Assembly: GCA_002454045.1 (NCBI GenBank)
Contig: DKID01000002.1
Location: 29,904-93,903 of the forward strand
Direction: 5' to 3'
DNA: 64,000 nt
Origin: Nitrospina sp. UBA6727
GTDB lineage: Bacteria; Nitrospinota; Nitrospinia; Nitrospinales; VA-1
Shown here piece after piece: positions 26,042-35,005 of this stretch. The notes under the pieces are model-generated. The model saw nothing but the letters and a program-made list of their open reading frames with translations, made no database searches and was not told where the DNA came from. Each line of letters opens with the position of its first letter. Positions within the stretch are counted from its first letter, which is position 1. A program made the position numbers and the translations under genes.

Positions 26042-26608
26042 TTATTCCGCTTGGAATATGCGCAAGGATTCCAGATGAGCCAGGGTGGCCCTGAGAGTTT
26101 CCTTGGTTTTGCCCGCCAGAAAGTTTCCTCTTAAATCTAGTTTTTTTAATTTCGGAAATTTTTTTGAACCCGCCAGTGCCAAAGCTCCCGCATCCCGAAC
26201 TTCATTCCATCCTAGTTGCAAAACTTCCAGCCCCGGAAAACTGGAGGAATTGGCAAACGCTAAAGTTCCTTCATCAGAAAAAAAATTATGCTTCAAGATT
26301 AATATTTTGAGTTTTGGTAGCGGCGCGGACTGCGCCAAAATCTCGGCCCCTTTCGGACTGATGTCGTTGTATCTCAAATCGAGTTTTTGGAGTTTTTTTA
26401 GAAAGCCTTGTTGGAGGAGAATTTTCAGCCCGTCATCTCCTATCTTTTTTCCCGACAGGTCTAAAACCCGCCCGCCCGCTGACAAGTTTTCGACAAAGAG
26501 TTTTCGGTAATCCACCGTCCCCGTCAAACCAAATTGAGCATCGGTCTGATTTGGCGATAAAAGAAGGAGCGCGAAAATTAATAGAACGGCCGGCTTTCGT
26601 TTCTGCAT
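26042..26608 (-). CDS. Exported leucine-rich-repeat protein (RNI-like)
   Basis: A 188-residue protein with a signal peptide (hydrophobic residues 7-20). From about residue 45 it has four or five leucine-rich repeats of about 24-26 residues of the ribonuclease-inhibitor type, with LQKLDLRYNDISPKGAEIL and LKILILKHNFFSDEGTLAF. Probably a periplasmic or surface protein-binding protein. It starts 8 bp after the stop of a second LRR gene, so the two are co-expressed paralogues. Confidence 0.78.
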   Translation of the reverse strand: MQKRKPAVLLIFALLLLSPNQTDAQFGLTGTVDYRKLFVENLSAGGRVLDLSGKKIGDDGLKILLQQGFLKKLQKLDLRYNDISPKGAEILAQSAPLPKLKILILKHNFFSDEGTLAFANSSSFPGLEVLQLGWNEVRDAGALALAGSKKFPKLKKLDLRGNFLAGKTKETLRATLAHLESLRIFQAE

Positions 26609-26616
26609 TTGGAAGG

Positions 26617-27282
26617 TTAGTCCTCTGCGTCGCTGTCCTTGGCGGCTCGGGTCTTAAGTTCTTCCCAACTGCTAATCAAGTCTTCGTCGTCCTCATCCGA
26701 AACCTCTTCGTAATAAAAATCTTTCAGGTCATCCACATAAAGATGACAAAGCCGGGTGCGACATTTTGCTTTTTTAAGCGACTCAATCCCGTCACGGCGG
26801 ATTCGGTTTGAGGTAATAAACAAATGTTTTAATTTTGAAAGTGTGCGAGATTCCGCAATCGCGATGGCTCCTTCATCTTCAACCAAGTTGCCATAAAGAC
26901 TGAGTTTTCTCAGGTTACTCATGTGAGGAGATTCCGCAATCGCCTTGACCCCGTCGTTGCTGATGACGTTTCCATAAATATCAAGGTCTGTCAGCTGCTT
27001 GAAATTTTCCGAGTTGGCAATCGCGACGACTCCTTCGTCGCTGATATTGTTGTTGGGCAGAACCAACTTTTTCAACTGACGAAGGTCTTTCGACTGCGAC
27101 AACTTGATGGCCCCCTTGTCCCCAATGTTCTGGTTACTCAGGTCGAGATTTTTTTTGTCCGGAGTCAAAAATTGCTTAATAAGATATTCGACACTTGCCA
27201 CGACCAACCGCCTCTGCGCACATTGAAAGATGAATTCAGGAGCTCGAGATTGTAACACATCCTCGCCCAACTTTTCCCGCAA
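26617..27282 (-). CDS. Leucine-rich-repeat protein (RNI-like), cytoplasmic
   Basis: The same reading frame is open up to an ATG at 27357, but the first 25 codons there run through a REP-like palindrome (27322-27351) and GC repeats, so I place the start at TTG 27282; GTG 27258 is also possible. Five LRR units follow (LDLSNQNIGDKGAIKLSQS, NNISDEGVVAIANS and others, about 24 residues each). The C-terminus is acidic (EEVSDEDDEDL). No signal peptide, unlike its downstream partner. Confidence 0.65.
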   Translation of the reverse strand: MREKLGEDVLQSRAPEFIFQCAQRRLVVASVEYLIKQFLTPDKKNLDLSNQNIGDKGAIKLSQSKDLRQLKKLVLPNNNISDEGVVAIANSENFKQLTDLDIYGNVISNDGVKAIAESPHMSNLRKLSLYGNLVEDEGAIAIAESRTLSKLKHLFITSNRIRRDGIESLKKAKCRTRLCHLYVDDLKDFYYEEVSDEDDEDLISSWEELKTRAAKDSDAED

Positions 27283-27321
27283 CGGCGCGATGACGGCGAT
27301 GTGACGGTGACGCACCACCGC

Positions 27322-27351
27322 CGTCATTCCAGCACACGCTGGAACCCAGTG
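27322..27351. repeat. REP-like palindromic element
   Basis: CGTCATTCCAGCACACGCTGGAACCCAGTG contains the palindrome TTCCAGC/GCTGGAA. It resembles the widespread extragenic repeats that begin CGTCATTCC and end CCAGTG. A related copy lies at 49456-49485. Confidence 0.6.
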
Positions 27352-27399
27352 AAACATGCGTCAGCGGGGGAATTTTCTACTTGCGGGAAATTTTCCGCG

Positions 27400-28749
27400 T
27401 CATGGTTTTAAGAATTGTTCTTCAACCAAAGCCACTTCTTCTTCCCGCGTTTTCACTCTGCCCATCACCCGCGCCTCCCGAAGCGCATCGAACACGGACT
27501 GAAAAACCGGGCCGGGATTCATACCCATTTTCACCAGATCATCCCCCGTCAACGAAGGCTGCGACTTGCCTTGATACTGGGTAAAATAAATATTCGCGTA
27601 CCGCTTAATCTCGCTTGAAGAAGATAACGCCACCAAAAAAATTACCGCGTCGATAGAAAGGTCGGCAAAGGTGCGGCAGACCTCTTTTGGTTCCCATTCC
27701 TTTTGAAACTGCAGCCGTCGCAAACTCGCGCGGCAGGTGGTTCTATCCCGCTCCAGCGAATTTTTCATCCGCGCTGAAAGTTGGAGACGGTCAGCCGCTT
27801 TTAAAAACGCATCTTCCTCCAGAAAATAAAACAGCGCCAAAAAATAAACGCGCCAGATTTCCGGTTCCCGCGGAAGAGTGATCGTGCTCGCCCAGGAAAA
27901 CACCGAGCCCAGCCTTTCTAAAGTCTCAACCTCTTCGCGGTCTTTCAACATTTCCGGGGAAACGAACTGAAGCAGGTCAAGCTCCCGCATTCTGCGGATG
28001 CAATGCATCGGGCGTTTCTCTTTGACGAGCAGTTTGATCTCGTTGAACAAACGCGTGCCGCTTAAAGAATCGACCGCACGCTTTTTGATGGCGGCGCGCA
28101 TAAGCGACTCCGTCTGCTTGCCTATCTTGAAACCAAACCGTTGCTCAAACCGTATAGCCCTGAATAGCCTGCAGGGGTCATCGATGAAACTCAAGTCGTG
28201 CAGGATATGAATTTCCCGATTTTTTAAATCCGCCGCGGCGTTAAAAAAATCGATCAGGCAGAACGCATCCACGCCCGTCAACTTAACCGCCATGCAGTTG
28301 ATGGTGAAGTCACGGCGGAAAAGGTCAGACGTGACCGAACCTTTTTCCACTGTGGGCAAAGCGCCGGGGTGCTGGTAATATTCCACGCGCGCTGTGGCAA
28401 CGTCTATACGACAACCATCGGGGAGGGTCACCACGGACGTCCCGAATTTTTCATGCGACTTCACCGCGCCGCCAAATTCTTCGGCGAGATGGACGGCGAA
28501 GGGAATCCCATCCCCTTCGGCGACGACATCAATATCCTGATTGGGAATATTCAAAAGCAAGTCCCGCACGAAACCGCCGACCACGTAGACGGACATGTCG
28601 CGACGTTCTCCAACCTGAGCAACGCGTTCAAGAAGTCCGAAAACATTTTCGTCCAACCTTGCCTTGATCAAACTCTTCACGCTTTGCGGTTTTCCCTTTT
28701 GTTCTGAATTTAATTTTTGCCGCATATAACTGGAGACCATGGAATGCAT
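27400..28749 (-). CDS. tRNA nucleotidyltransferase / poly(A) polymerase family protein
   Basis: About 449 residues from ATG 28749; other candidate starts are 28740, 28725 and 28875, and the last would run into the promoter of the divergent lipoprotein gene. The nucleotidyltransferase domain has YVVGGFVRDLLL, the metal-binding pair in DIDVV, GTSVVTLPDGCRIDVATAR and DLFRRDFTINCMA. It then has the RNA-binding region FIDDPCRLFRAIRFEQRF. It adds C and A, or A only, to tRNA 3' ends. The CBS/DHH domains found at the N-terminus of some A-adding relatives are absent. It is not clear from sequence whether it is CCA-adding, A-adding or poly(A)-adding. Confidence 0.82.
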   Translation of the reverse strand: MHSMVSSYMRQKLNSEQKGKPQSVKSLIKARLDENVFGLLERVAQVGERRDMSVYVVGGFVRDLLLNIPNQDIDVVAEGDGIPFAVHLAEEFGGAVKSHEKFGTSVVTLPDGCRIDVATARVEYYQHPGALPTVEKGSVTSDLFRRDFTINCMAVKLTGVDAFCLIDFFNAAADLKNREIHILHDLSFIDDPCRLFRAIRFEQRFGFKIGKQTESLMRAAIKKRAVDSLSGTRLFNEIKLLVKEKRPMHCIRRMRELDLLQFVSPEMLKDREEVETLERLGSVFSWASTITLPREPEIWRVYFLALFYFLEEDAFLKAADRLQLSARMKNSLERDRTTCRASLRRLQFQKEWEPKEVCRTFADLSIDAVIFLVALSSSSEIKRYANIYFTQYQGKSQPSLTGDDLVKMGMNPGPVFQSVFDALREARVMGRVKTREEEVALVEEQFLKP

Positions 28750-28897
28750 ATCTGATGAATTTCCAGAACCATCAAGGTACACTCTCCCGGTGTTGGAGGA
28801 ATATTTTCTCAAACAAAATTCTGGTTGCGGATATTGTTGAAGCCATTGTACACTCCCCCCAAAACGCGACACCATTTATTTTACATAAGGAGGATGG

Positions 28898-29278
28898 ATG
28901 ATGAAATTTTCGGCGGTATCGGTTTTTCTGATTTTGCTGATGGTAGGAGGGTGTGCATCTCCAGCGAAAGACGTGGGAAAGGCCTATGTTTCGTCAAAAA
29001 AATATAAAAACTACACGTGTGAAGAATTGCACGCAGAAGCAGACCATATCAGTTACGAGGTTACCAAGTTGGCTCAATCCTTGGATAAGGAAGCGGCCAA
29101 AGATAACGCCCAAGCGGCTGGATTTACCGTGCTTGGCTTCTTTACTCTCGGACTCGGATGGGCGGGGCTTGCCACTTTGGAAGGTGGTGACGGCCCTGAA
29201 GCCGTGGAATATTCCAGACTAAAAGGAGAGTTTGAGGCTGTTCGACAAATGGCAACCGAAAAGAAGTGTCGTTTATAA
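28898..29278 (+). CDS. Lipoprotein of unknown function
   Basis: A 126-residue protein with a signal peptide and lipobox VGGC. A strong ribosome site (AAGGAGGATGG) stands just before ATG 28898. The mature part has a Cys in YTCEELHAEA, a glycine-rich hydrophobic stretch (FTVLGFFTLGLGWAGLATL) that may insert in or lie on a membrane, and a last Cys in KKCRL. No family is recognised. Monocistronic, with its own terminator. Confidence 0.72.
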   Translation: MMKFSAVSVFLILLMVGGCASPAKDVGKAYVSSKKYKNYTCEELHAEADHISYEVTKLAQSLDKEAAKDNAQAAGFTVLGFFTLGLGWAGLATLEGGDGPEAVEYSRLKGEFEAVRQMATEKKCRL

Positions 29279-29299
29279 TGAGTTAGTTGAAACGCAAAA

Positions 29300-29334
29300 G
29301 CGGGCGCCAACGGTGTCTGCTTTTTTTTATTTTT
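29300..29334 (+). terminator. Rho-independent terminator of the lipoprotein gene
   Basis: AGCGGGCGCC and GGTGTCTGCT form a 10-bp stem (three G-U pairs) with a 3-base loop AAC, followed by TTTTTTTTATTTTT. It lies 21 bp after the lipoprotein stop. Confidence 0.8.
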
Positions 29335-29380
29335 GTTGCACCCGCCGTGGCGCACGATGGCGCGGCGGCGGGCGGCGCGC

Positions 29381-29890
29381 CTATTTTTTATTATCCACGC
29401 GAAGCTGGTTGACGAAGGGAAGGGTTTGCGGGAGGGTGCAAAGTTTGTTGTCGCAAGCCCGATATAGCAGTCGCCCTTTTATGGGATGACTTCCTACCGC
29501 AACTTTTTTGGGAACTTGAAAACTTTTGTGGAACTCCGCGGTGCGCGTATGAGCCTTGACCATTTTTGCTTGCGCATCGTCGCGAATCAGGCTCGGCGAA
29601 GATTCCTGCCAGTCGCCAGCGTTTTCGAAAACATTGTCCTCGAGAACAATTTGAGTCGCCAATAATTCGTTGCCGTCCAAAGGTCGTAGCGAATAAATAT
29701 GCCAACCCTCTTCAATCTGTACAGATAGGTACAACTTGAACTTGTCTCCCGGATGGACGGGGTCGCTGTCCGTCATGGTCGCGAGTTTCATCCTGGGGGC
29801 GGATGGAGGCGTAAGGGTTGCGAGCGCGCCCGGCTCTGCGAATGAATGAACGGGTACTCCGGCCAGAATAAAAATCAATATCCTGATCAT
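29381..29890 (-). CDS. Stand-alone DsbD N-terminal (alpha) domain-like protein
   Basis: A 169-residue exported protein (signal peptide residues 1-18). It resembles the N-terminal immunoglobulin-like domain of DsbD: VHPGDKFKLYLSVQIEEGWHIYS, then YRACDNKLCTLP with the two cysteines that exchange disulfides in DsbD. There is no DsbD transmembrane or C-terminal thioredoxin domain. It sits 24 bp after the DsbA-like fusion gene, so it probably takes part in the same periplasmic thiol chemistry. Confidence 0.75.
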   Translation of the reverse strand: MIRILIFILAGVPVHSFAEPGALATLTPPSAPRMKLATMTDSDPVHPGDKFKLYLSVQIEEGWHIYSLRPLDGNELLATQIVLEDNVFENAGDWQESSPSLIRDDAQAKMVKAHTRTAEFHKSFQVPKKVAVGSHPIKGRLLYRACDNKLCTLPQTLPFVNQLRVDNKK

Positions 29891-29914
29891 GGTCGTGGGC
29901 GAGACGGCAAAAAG

Positions 29915-31000
29915 TTATTGGTTTAACTTGGTTTCGTTGCGGGTGGAGGCAAGAAATTGTTCGATAACTTGGACAAACTTTTCTTCTGGAACTGCGCCGT
30001 AAAACATTTTCCCAGACACGATTCTGGACTCCGGATCATAGGCTCCCAAAATGAAAGTCGGGGTTCCCTGTATTCCTAGTTTGACCCCTTCGCGAATATC
30101 ATTTTGCACCCGCTGTTCATATTTTCCTTGTCGCCAACAGGTTTCAAAAGTTTGTATATCGTCGACGCCCGCAAGCTTGACTAACTCCATAATCTTTTTT
30201 TCGTCCGCGACGTTGGAAATACTTTTATAGAAAAGATTCTGGAGTTCCCAAAATTTATTTTGGTCCCTGGCGCATTCAACGGCATGGGCTAGAATCTTCG
30301 CCTCTTTGTGGAAGGGGAGCGGGAAATGCCGATAGCCAAACTGAACTTCGTCGGAATATAATTTCCTGAGCCGGTGTAAAGTAGTTTGCACCCGCTTACA
30401 AAACGGGCATTGAAAATCGGAGTATTCCAATACAAACACCCGCTGGTCTGGGGGGACTCGTTCCTCCGTCCACAACATGGCCGTGCCCACCTCCGCCACC
30501 AAATGAAAATCGTTGGGGGGCGTTAAGTAAACCTTAGCCCAGCCTTGCCGAACCGCGTGCTGATATTGCCGTCCGACATGAACCTGCAGAAAACTTGTTT
30601 CCAAATAGTCCCGGATTTCGGCGCTCACCTTGGACAAGTCCCCCAACTCTTTGATGCTGGAATTGCCTTCATAAAACTTTTTGATTTCCGCCTCCGTCAC
30701 TTTTGGAGCTTGCTCTGCTTCCAATTCCGGATGCTTCTCGACGAGTTTGTCGAGGATTTTTTTCTGCAAGGAGCGGTTCTGCATTTCGTACAACTGCGCG
30801 AGAGTTTCTTGAATGCGAGCGTGCTTAATGTCGTCGAGGTAAATAGGTTCGCCGTCCACTTCGGCGACTATCGGATTGTTCGAGTAAGCGGGGGTTTTGA
30901 TTCCGTCCGCAAACACTTCGGTAGTCATAACGGCGAACAGCGCGAAGGCGACCGCGAAAATTTTTCTGACTATGAATTTGCGGGGAAGACGAAAAACCAT
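29915..31000 (-). CDS. DsbA-family thiol oxidoreductase with N-terminal SurA/PpiC-like segment
   Basis: About 361 residues from ATG 31000 (MVFRLPRKFIVRK), which gives a signal peptide; the frame extends upstream to 31105. Residues about 40-175 resemble the N-terminal chaperone part of SurA/PpiC proteins (IVAEVDGEPIYLDDI), with no parvulin domain. The C-terminal half is a DsbA-type thioredoxin fold with active site CPFC in YSDFQCPFCKRV and the cis-proline loop GTPTFILG. It should form or shuffle disulfides in the periplasm. It is followed by a stand-alone DsbD alpha-like gene. Confidence 0.82.
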   Translation of the reverse strand: MVFRLPRKFIVRKIFAVAFALFAVMTTEVFADGIKTPAYSNNPIVAEVDGEPIYLDDIKHARIQETLAQLYEMQNRSLQKKILDKLVEKHPELEAEQAPKVTEAEIKKFYEGNSSIKELGDLSKVSAEIRDYLETSFLQVHVGRQYQHAVRQGWAKVYLTPPNDFHLVAEVGTAMLWTEERVPPDQRVFVLEYSDFQCPFCKRVQTTLHRLRKLYSDEVQFGYRHFPLPFHKEAKILAHAVECARDQNKFWELQNLFYKSISNVADEKKIMELVKLAGVDDIQTFETCWRQGKYEQRVQNDIREGVKLGIQGTPTFILGAYDPESRIVSGKMFYGAVPEEKFVQVIEQFLASTRNETKLNQ

Positions 31001-31135
31001 CGGAACTTTATAAAGAAAGGCAAGCCCGTGCTGAAGGGTCATGGAAATAATAAAACGTCTGACACTGATAGCAACATTATCCACTAGTCCCCCCGTGAAA
31101 CGCAATCCATTATTTCGCGTTAAAAATTTGACCGA

Positions 31136-32038
31136 TTAATTTTTTCCGTGCTGTTCGGGATTGAGAAATTTGTGGCAGTTTTCGGCTAGTTGCATGAAGG
31201 CTTTGGCGGCGACGGAATCGGGACGGGATAAAACAACGGGGTCGCCTCTATCAGAGTTGGCGACGATTTCCCCGTCAAGTGGAATGCTACCGAGATAGGG
31301 CAACACTAGTTCTTCCGCTAACTTTTTCCCGCCGCCTTTTTTGAACACGTCGATTTTTTCGTTGCAATGCGGGCAAGCCATCGTGCTCATGTTTTCAATT
31401 ATCCCCACTATCGGGACGTTGCTGTCGCGGGCGAAAGAAATCATTTTTCGTGCATCCAGAATCGCCAAGTCTTGCGGGGTTGTGACGATGACGGCGCCGT
31501 CAACTTCGCCGATAAAATCGATGATCGTGATTTGTTCATTGCCCGTGCCGGGCGGAAGGTCGAACAGGAGATAATCCAATGCTCCCCAACTTATGTTTCC
31601 CAGCAACTCAATGATGAAGTCGTACTTGACGGCGTCCCGCCAAGCGATGTGCATGTTGGGGTCTTCGATGAGAAACCCTAACGAAGCCACCTTCAGACCG
31701 TTGCGGGTTTCATAAGGGTCGATGCCGGTGTCCGTGGCTTTCAATCGGACGTCCTCGGCCCGCAACAATTTCGGGATGTTGGGACCGTGAAGGTCGGCAT
31801 CCGCCAACCCGACGGCAAAACCTTTTTCCACCAAGGCGACGGCGAGGTTAGTGGTTACGGTGCTTTTGCCGACTCCGCCTTTGTTGCTGCCGATGATGAG
31901 TTTGTGCTTGATGTCATTCATCCGCTTGTTGACAAGCCAGCGGTTGTGCTCGTTTTTGTCGGCTTTGCAGTCGGTCTCGTTATTAAACTCACACATTTCG
32001 CACGTGTGAAGCAATCGACAATCTCCGGTAACTACCAT
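31136..32038 (-). CDS. Mrp/NBP35 family P-loop ATPase (FeS cluster carrier)
   Basis: A 300-residue protein. The N-terminus carries a cysteine cluster (CRLLHTCEMCEFNNETDC). The deviant Walker A motif is SNKGGVGKSTV, with DADLHGPN, LLFDLPPGTGNEQ and the CPHC pair in STMACPHCNEKID, all typical of Mrp/ApbC. These proteins carry and transfer FeS clusters. The 31001-31135 gap separates it from the downstream DsbA-like gene. It is divergent from the DUF4399 gene. Confidence 0.88.
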   Translation of the reverse strand: MVVTGDCRLLHTCEMCEFNNETDCKADKNEHNRWLVNKRMNDIKHKLIIGSNKGGVGKSTVTTNLAVALVEKGFAVGLADADLHGPNIPKLLRAEDVRLKATDTGIDPYETRNGLKVASLGFLIEDPNMHIAWRDAVKYDFIIELLGNISWGALDYLLFDLPPGTGNEQITIIDFIGEVDGAVIVTTPQDLAILDARKMISFARDSNVPIVGIIENMSTMACPHCNEKIDVFKKGGGKKLAEELVLPYLGSIPLDGEIVANSDRGDPVVLSRPDSVAAKAFMQLAENCHKFLNPEQHGKN

Positions 32039-32242
32039 ACGAAACCTCCTAAAAAACTACACGGGCATTGTCCTTTACGCCGACATGCTCCTGAGGGGGA
32101 ATGGAACCTGAACAAAAAGGTTATGGAACTCGTATGCCGATGTCAAGAAAATATAAAGCGAAAACCACGCGACGCTCGCCGCGGAATATTTTTTTATGGT
32201 AGCATGGTCAATCACTAACACGAACATTGAGGAGTTCAAGAA

Positions 32243-32656
32243 ATGAAAAGTACTTATTTAAAATTAGTTATGTTGCTCGTCTGCCTTTTTGTCATCGGAG
32301 TGACCCGTGCTTTCGCGGGCGACGCCGTGACGATCACCGACCCGCCAAATGGCGCCATGGTTTCCAGCCCGGTAAAAGTGTGCATGGCTACGGAAGGGGT
32401 TAAGGTTCAACCCGCCAAGAAGGGGGTCAACGCGGGCAAAGGTCATCACCACATTATCGTCGACATGAACTTGCCGATGGACCTGAGCAAACCGATTGGG
32501 AAAGATGCGCATCACATCCACATGGGAGATGGCTCCACTTGCAAGAAAATCAAACTCTCCCCCGGCAAGCACATCATCCGCACATTGTTTGCCAAAGGCA
32601 ATCACGTTCCCTACAACCCGGCTTTGACTTCAACAGTGACGGTCAACGTTAGATAG
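32243..32656 (+). CDS. DUF4399 family exported protein
   Basis: A 137-residue protein with a signal peptide ending at AFAG. The DUF4399 core is clear: GHHHIIVDMNLPMDLSKPIG, HHIHMGDGSTCKKIKLSPG, KHIIRTLFAKGNHVPYNP. The many histidines suggest metal binding in the periplasm, though this is unproven for the family. A GAGGAG ribosome site precedes ATG 32243, and a strong terminator follows. Confidence 0.85.
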   Translation: MKSTYLKLVMLLVCLFVIGVTRAFAGDAVTITDPPNGAMVSSPVKVCMATEGVKVQPAKKGVNAGKGHHHIIVDMNLPMDLSKPIGKDAHHIHMGDGSTCKKIKLSPGKHIIRTLFAKGNHVPYNPALTSTVTVNVR

Positions 32657-32667
32657 AGGACATCAGC

Positions 32668-32709
32668 AATCCGGGTCGGTTGAGTTTTAGCCGACCCGGA
32701 TTTTTTTTC
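32668..32709 (+). terminator. Strong Rho-independent terminator
   Basis: AATCCGGGTCGG and CCGACCCGGATT form a near-perfect stem around the loop TTGAGTTTTAG, followed by eight T. It ends the DUF4399 transcript. Confidence 0.92.
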
Positions 32710-32739
32710 GGCTTGACGATGAGCATCCGCAACATCGAC

Positions 32740-32830
32740 GGCCAGAACCGACGCCGTCATCGCCGCCGCGTCGCCGTTACCCCGCGCGCTCCCGCCGTCA
32801 CCGTCACGCCGTCATCATCGCCGTCACTTC
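32740..32830. repeat. Degenerate GC-rich repeat tract (CGCCGTCA words)
   Basis: The roughly 300-bp gap 32657-32961 holds the terminator above and this tract, where CGCCGTCATCG, CGCCGTCAC and close variants recur. It is the same word family as in the gaps at 35722, 37173, 39545, 50660 and 53885. No protein is supported here. The rest of the gap shows nothing clear. Confidence 0.6.
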
Positions 32831-32961
32831 GGAAAATGTATGCGGCGGTGTCTGCGACCGAAACCAACGCCGTCTGCTTCGGCAAGAAAACGTGTGCCGC
32901 GGCGTCCGCATCGAAAAGAAAACGTAGCGCCCAACAAGTCATTCGTGAACGCTCGCGGGAA

Positions 32962-33864
32962 TCAGGCTGTCTGGGTGACAATTTTTCCGATGAACGATGG
33001 CGCTTCTTTTTTATGACGGTCGGGGTTGGGAATCAACCGGGCTACCTTGATGTCTTTGGCGAGACCGAGTTTTTCCAGGATGCAAAGGAACCACCACGTC
33101 ATGTCGATTTCCCAAGGGCGCAAACCGTGCCGGGCAGACTTGGGGAATGCGTGATGATTATTGTGCCAGCCTTCGCCCCAAGCCAAAATCCCTACCCACC
33201 AGCAATTGGTGGCGAGGTCGCCGCCCTTGAGCGGAAAGGTCGCGTAGCCAAAACAATGCGCCGCGCTGTTCACCAACCACGTGGAATGGTAAGTCACCAC
33301 CAAGCGGACGAAGATTCCCCAGACGACCCAAGGAAATCCGCCGATGGCAAAAAGAGTCAAGCCGAGGACGACTTGAATGGAAAGAAAATGTTTGTCGAGA
33401 AACTGGTAAAACTTGTCTTCGCAAAAATCTTTGGTGTAATCGCTGAGCACTTTCTCGTCATCAAACTTGGGATGGGTATAAAGCATCCAAGCAAGATGCG
33501 CCCACCAGAAACCTTTTTTAGCGCTGTGCGGATCTTCCGGCGTGTCCGAACCGGCGTGATGAATGCGGTGTTGTCCGACCCATTTAATGGGACCGTTCTG
33601 ACAAGCCAGCGCTCCGAATAAGACCATCGTATACGCCAACCACTTTGGCAGGAAAAAACCTCGGTGCGTGAGGTAGCGATGGTAACCCAGGCAAATGCCT
33701 AGCGACGCGGTGACCCAGTACAGAAAAAACATCACCGCCACCGCGCTCCACGAAAACGCGAACGGGAAAAAAGCGAACAGCGCCATGCCGTGCACCGAGG
33801 CGAGAATGGCCGTGGTAGTCGGATTAAATTTAATTTGGTACGGCTCCGCGGAATTACTGGTCAT
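32962..33864 (-). CDS. Acyl-CoA/acyl-lipid delta-9 fatty acid desaturase
   Basis: A 300-residue membrane protein with the three histidine boxes of the diiron desaturase family: HRYLTH, HRIHH and HNNHH. Four hydrophobic segments flank them as expected. The segments YHSTWLVNSAAH and GEGWHNNHHAFP are typical of stearoyl-CoA desaturase-like enzymes. It inserts a cis double bond in a fatty acyl chain in the inner membrane. It is divergent from the histidine kinase gene over about 157 bp. Confidence 0.92.
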   Translation of the reverse strand: MTSNSAEPYQIKFNPTTTAILASVHGMALFAFFPFAFSWSAVAVMFFLYWVTASLGICLGYHRYLTHRGFFLPKWLAYTMVLFGALACQNGPIKWVGQHRIHHAGSDTPEDPHSAKKGFWWAHLAWMLYTHPKFDDEKVLSDYTKDFCEDKFYQFLDKHFLSIQVVLGLTLFAIGGFPWVVWGIFVRLVVTYHSTWLVNSAAHCFGYATFPLKGGDLATNCWWVGILAWGEGWHNNHHAFPKSARHGLRPWEIDMTWWFLCILEKLGLAKDIKVARLIPNPDRHKKEAPSFIGKIVTQTA

Positions 33865-34021
33865 GGAAAAGTTCCTCGCATGTTAATGTGTTTTCACGGC
33901 CTCATGGTATCCTGACTTGATGGGGCCGTTTGTAAAATTTATGTAATAAGACCCGCGCACCATCATCGGAAGGTTGCGAAAAATATGACCGTCGGAATGG
34001 GAAGACGAAGAAGAGGGCGCG

Positions 34022-34978
34022 ATGAATAAGTTGCGGGCTTTGTTCCATCCCATCATGGTGTTTATCGGAGTCCAAATCGCTTGGATCGTACTCATGGCGG
34101 TTTGGGTTAACTGGTATCTGGAAAATAATCTGGCGATTAAAGGGTTCGCTCAGAAAATCCGTCCCGATTTATTCACCGCCGAAATCCAGTGGCTGATTTT
34201 GTTCGAAGGTTGTTTCCTGATGCTCTTGATTCTCGCCGGGGTTTACGTCATCTTCGTTTACTGGAACAAGCAAAACCGCTTGAACCAAATGCAAAGCAAT
34301 TTTGTCGCCAGCGTTTCGCATGAATTGAAATCCCCGCTTGCTTCCATTCAGCTTTACCTCGAAACCATGAAATACCAGGATGTCTCGAATGAGGAGGAAA
34401 AAGATTTTGTCGAAACTATGTTGTCGGACACACAACGTCTTTCCGTGTTGATCGACAATATCCTGCAGTCCAGCAGAGCCGACCCGAAAAGCATGGCGTT
34501 GCAGTTTCAGCCTGTGAACCTCGGGGATTTTCTTGCGGACGTGGTCGAGATGCATAAACGCCAGTTTGAGGAAAAAAATTGTTCGGTGGATTTACAACTA
34601 CAATCCTCCCCCACGCTGAGTTTGGACAAAAAGGCTTTGCGCATGGTGTTTAACAATCTCGTCAGCAACGCGCTACGGTATTCCCCCGCGGGCGCCGCGT
34701 TGAACATCCGTCTCCATAAAATCGGCAAATACTGGGGAGTGGATTTTGAAGACCGGGGAATCGGCTTTCATAAAAAAGATATGAAAAAGATTTTCAGAAA
34801 GTTTTACCGCGTGCAGAACAAAGACACGCGGGATATTGAAGGCGCCGGGCTGGGTTTATTCATCTCCAGTGAAATTATTAAAAACCACAAAGGCCGGTTG
34901 AAAGTTTCCAGTCCGGGAAGAGGAAAAGGCTCCACGTTTTCCGTCCTGCTTCCCACTGGTCGGGGAGTTGAAACTTGA
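34022..34978 (+). CDS. Membrane sensor histidine kinase
   Basis: A 318-residue protein with two membrane segments (about residues 10-32 and 56-82) and a short periplasmic loop. The HisKA domain has H100 in SVSHELKSPLAS. The ATPase domain has NLVSNALRYSP (N box), DRGIGF (G1), FRKFYRV (F box) and GAGLGLFI (G2). The tiny sensor loop gives no clue to the signal. The OmpR-type regulator starts just downstream, so this is a complete two-component pair. Confidence 0.9.
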   Translation: MNKLRALFHPIMVFIGVQIAWIVLMAVWVNWYLENNLAIKGFAQKIRPDLFTAEIQWLILFEGCFLMLLILAGVYVIFVYWNKQNRLNQMQSNFVASVSHELKSPLASIQLYLETMKYQDVSNEEEKDFVETMLSDTQRLSVLIDNILQSSRADPKSMALQFQPVNLGDFLADVVEMHKRQFEEKNCSVDLQLQSSPTLSLDKKALRMVFNNLVSNALRYSPAGAALNIRLHKIGKYWGVDFEDRGIGFHKKDMKKIFRKFYRVQNKDTRDIEGAGLGLFISSEIIKNHKGRLKVSSPGRGKGSTFSVLLPTGRGVET

Positions 34979-35005
34979 AACCGTTGCGAAGACATGAGAT
35001 GCGCG

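Noticed and set aside
32680..33621. A 313-codon open frame on + opposite the desaturase gene
   Set aside because: It lies mostly antisense to a clear three-His-box desaturase and has no family features; its first part is translated repeat sequence.
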